Origin: Chondromyces crocatus | GTDB lineage: Bacteria; Myxococcota_A; Polyangia; Polyangiales; Polyangiaceae | Assembly: GCF_001189295.1 (NCBI RefSeq) | Contig: NZ_CP012159.1 | Span: forward strand, 9,408,501 to 9,472,500 | Length of the DNA: 64,000 nucleotides | Direction: 5' to 3' | Part shown: positions 62,410 to 64,000 of the stretch, one piece after another | Position numbering within the stretch: the stretch's first letter is position 1 | Layout: each line of letters starts with the position of its first letter | Position numbers and translations under genes: made by a program | The notes under the pieces: generated by a model | The model's database searches: none | Told to the model about the DNA's origin: nothing | Seen by the model: only the letters and a program-made list of their open reading frames with translations

Positions 62410-63755
62410 AGCTCGAACTCTCCGCGGTTGATGATGTCGGCCACGCGCCAGAGGAAGGAGTTCGCGAGCACGCCGTCGACGATGCGGTGGTCGTAGGAGA
62501 GGGCCAGGAACATCACCGGGTGGATGGCAATGGAGTCCTCGCCGTCACGGGTGACCACGACGGGGCGCTTCTTGATCTCGCCCATGCGCAGGATGCCCAC
62601 GTTCGGCTGCGAGATGATCGCGCCGCCGAAGAGGTTGCCCTTGAGGCCGGGGTTGGAGACGGTGAACGTGGTGCCCGAGAGGTCGTCCGCGGTGGTCTTG
62701 CCGATGCGGGCGCGGCCAGCGAGATCGTCGATGCCGCGGGCGATGCCGAGCAGGGACAGCTCGTCGGCGTGCTTGATGCTCGGGACGATGAGGCCGCCTG
62801 GGGTGTCGACCGCGACGCCGAGGTTGATGTCGCGGAGGCGAACATAGGCGTTGTCGAGCACGCGGGCGTTGAGGTCGGGGTGCTCGCGAAGCGACTTCAC
62901 CGCGGCGGCGCACACGAACGCGAGGTACGTGAGCCCGACGCCGGCCTTCTTGAACTTGTCCTTGTGCTGGTCGCGCAGCTTCGCGGTGGCGTGGAGGTCG
63001 ACCTCGGCGACGGTCACCACGTGCGGGGCCGTGACCTTGGAGAAGACCATGTGGTCGGCCGTGATGCGGCGGCGTCGGTTGAAGGGGATGACCTCGTCGC
63101 CCGCCTTCTGGTTGAACGGCGGCACCTTGTAGGCGCCGTAGCCGACCGACGGTATCGGGGGCACGAAGCCACCGCCCGCCTGGATGAGCTGCGACAGCTC
63201 GGCGGCCTGCGAGGTGGGCTGCGGAGGCGGCGGCGCGGTGGTCGCACGCATCACGTCGTCGCGGGTGATCCGGCCGTAGTCACCGGTCCCCTGGACCTGA
63301 CGGAGATCCACGCCAGCCTCGCGCGCGAGCTTCTTCGTCGACGGGCTGCTGAGCACGGGACGATCGTCGGAGCCGCTCGCCTGCGAGGACTCTTCCGGCG
63401 ATGTGGATTTCTGGTCCTCGTCCTTCGACGTGGCCTTCTGCCCCTCGTCCTTCTTGCCTTCGTCCTTCGACGCGGCCTTCGCTTCGCCCTGCGACGCGGA
63501 GTCGCCGGCCGACTGCTCCGCCGTCTCGTCGATCCGACACAGCAGACCGCCTTTCGCGACCAGCGTGCCCTCGGCCACAGCGATGCTGGTCACGCGCCCC
63601 GCTTGCGGCGCAGGGATCTCGGTGTCCGCCTTGTCGGTCGCGACCTCGAGCAGGGGCTGCTCGCGCTTCACGAAGTCGCCCTCGCGCACCAGCCACTTCG
63701 ACACGGTCCCCTCGGCAACGCTCTCGCCGAGCTGGGGCATCACGACGTCGATCAT
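62406..63755 (-). CDS. 2-oxo acid dehydrogenase E2 (dihydrolipoamide acyltransferase)
   Basis: 449 residues from the ATG at 63,755 (GGAGGA upstream). The lipoyl domain carries Lys42 in EVATDKADTEIPAP. An Asp/Glu/Lys/Ser-rich flexible linker follows, then a peripheral-subunit-binding domain (SSPSTKKLAREAGVDLRQVQ, GTGDYGRITRDDV). The catalytic domain contains the active-site DHRIVDG (His423, Asp427) near the C-terminus. It transfers an acyl group from lipoamide to CoA in a pyruvate, 2-oxoglutarate or branched-chain dehydrogenase; the sequence alone does not decide which. No E1 or E3 gene is within the window. Coupled to glyA by GTGA. Confidence 0.95.
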   Translation of the reverse strand: MIDVVMPQLGESVAEGTVSKWLVREGDFVKREQPLLEVATDKADTEIPAPQAGRVTSIAVAEGTLVAKGGLLCRIDETAEQSAGDSASQGEAKAASKDEGKKDEGQKATSKDEDQKSTSPEESSQASGSDDRPVLSSPSTKKLAREAGVDLRQVQGTGDYGRITRDDVMRATTAPPPPQPTSQAAELSQLIQAGGGFVPPIPSVGYGAYKVPPFNQKAGDEVIPFNRRRRITADHMVFSKVTAPHVVTVAEVDLHATAKLRDQHKDKFKKAGVGLTYLAFVCAAAVKSLREHPDLNARVLDNAYVRLRDINLGVAVDTPGGLIVPSIKHADELSLLGIARGIDDLAGRARIGKTTADDLSGTTFTVSNPGLKGNLFGGAIISQPNVGILRMGEIKKRPVVVTRDGEDSIAIHPVMFLALSYDHRIVDGVLANSFLWRVADIINRGEFEL

Positions 63756-64000
63756 CGCTCCTCCAGTGCTCCTCTCGCACATACCCCGGCTCGGGGCAGT
63801 CGGTGGCCGTATACGCCGCCCGCTCATCGGGGGCAACGCGCTCGGACCTCGTTTCTCGTTCGACGCTGGTCCTGGTGCGATAACGGGAGAAGGCAAGGTG
63901 CGCGCCTCTCCGGCCGCACGTGGGGCGAAACGCCTCTGTCGCGCCGACGAGCGGGAGATCTTCGCGCGCCTGCGGTGTACAAGACGGCCGTGCTCACCGT
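63756..64000. other. Upstream region of the E2-glyA unit, window edge
   Basis: 245 bp, presumably containing the promoter of the minus-strand E2-glyA unit; no clear hexamers or operators are recognised. No coding sequence can be supported at the window end. Confidence 0.5.

Noticed and set aside
1..64000. tRNA, rRNA or riboswitch genes
   Set aside because: I looked in the gaps for tRNA-like arms and conserved riboswitch cores and saw none; short gaps could still hide small RNAs that I cannot detect by eye.

Overview
The window is very GC-rich DNA. It carries many Gly/Ser-linker lipoproteins, a type VI secretion (T6SS) VgrG island, a lipidated Rhs/Tc-like giant protein and very large repeat proteins. 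This combination points to a myxobacterium (Myxococcota, probably order Polyangiales). That placement is an inference from gene style; no rRNA or other marker gene is present. I saw no tRNA, rRNA, CRISPR array, insertion sequence or prophage.

Layout. 1-5,960 (+): a T6SS spike cassette with the end of a vgrG, a small beta-helix protein, two DUF2169 genes and a membrane-inserting candidate effector. 6,120-9,442 (-): a two-gene unit with a TrkA/RCK potassium channel and a translationally coupled lipoprotein. 9,649-12,026 (+): an AraC regulator coupled by an ATGA overlap to an aldehyde dehydrogenase. 12,090-14,236 (-): three tandem copies of a cysteine-rich lipoprotein family whose ten cysteines keep nearly invariant spacing; two more copies lie at 28,259-29,711. 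14,414-24,177 (-): a methyltransferase, two small genes that look like orphan immunity genes, a broken rhs C-terminal module, an immunity gene and a 2,222-residue SpvB/Rhs lipoprotein toxin. 43-bp repeats bracket this locus. 25,124-36,639: an acidic-tailed unknown protein, a lipidated alpha/beta hydrolase followed by two terminators, a methyltransferase, a STAS-like protein, a GH13 lipoprotein, a FadL-like porin and an outer-membrane protein gene broken by an in-frame stop. 36,674-42,698 (+): a glycosyltransferase fused to a PaaK/CapK-like domain, a coupled DUF362 protein and a beta-propeller protein with a CxxCH motif. 42,866-44,574: a hexapeptide acetyltransferase, free-methionine sulfoxide reductase and a small unknown. 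44,997-57,134 (+): one 4,045-residue TPR protein. 57,214-63,755: a 2-oxoglutarate oxygenase, an HU-like protein with a clear terminator, two divergent paralogous lipoproteins, and an E2 acyltransferase coupled to serine hydroxymethyltransferase.

Three themes recur. (i) Envelope proteins dominate, many with a lipobox and a Gly-rich linker, as expected of a predatory, surface-interactive bacterium. (ii) Contact-dependent weapons appear in two unrelated forms, a T6SS spike cassette and a lipidated Rhs toxin with an immunity array. (iii) Short tandem duplications of unrelated sequence sit at the 3' ends of several genes. The items I consider most likely to be undescribed are the ten-cysteine lipoprotein family, the repeat-bracketed rhs locus and the glycosyltransferase-CapK fusion.
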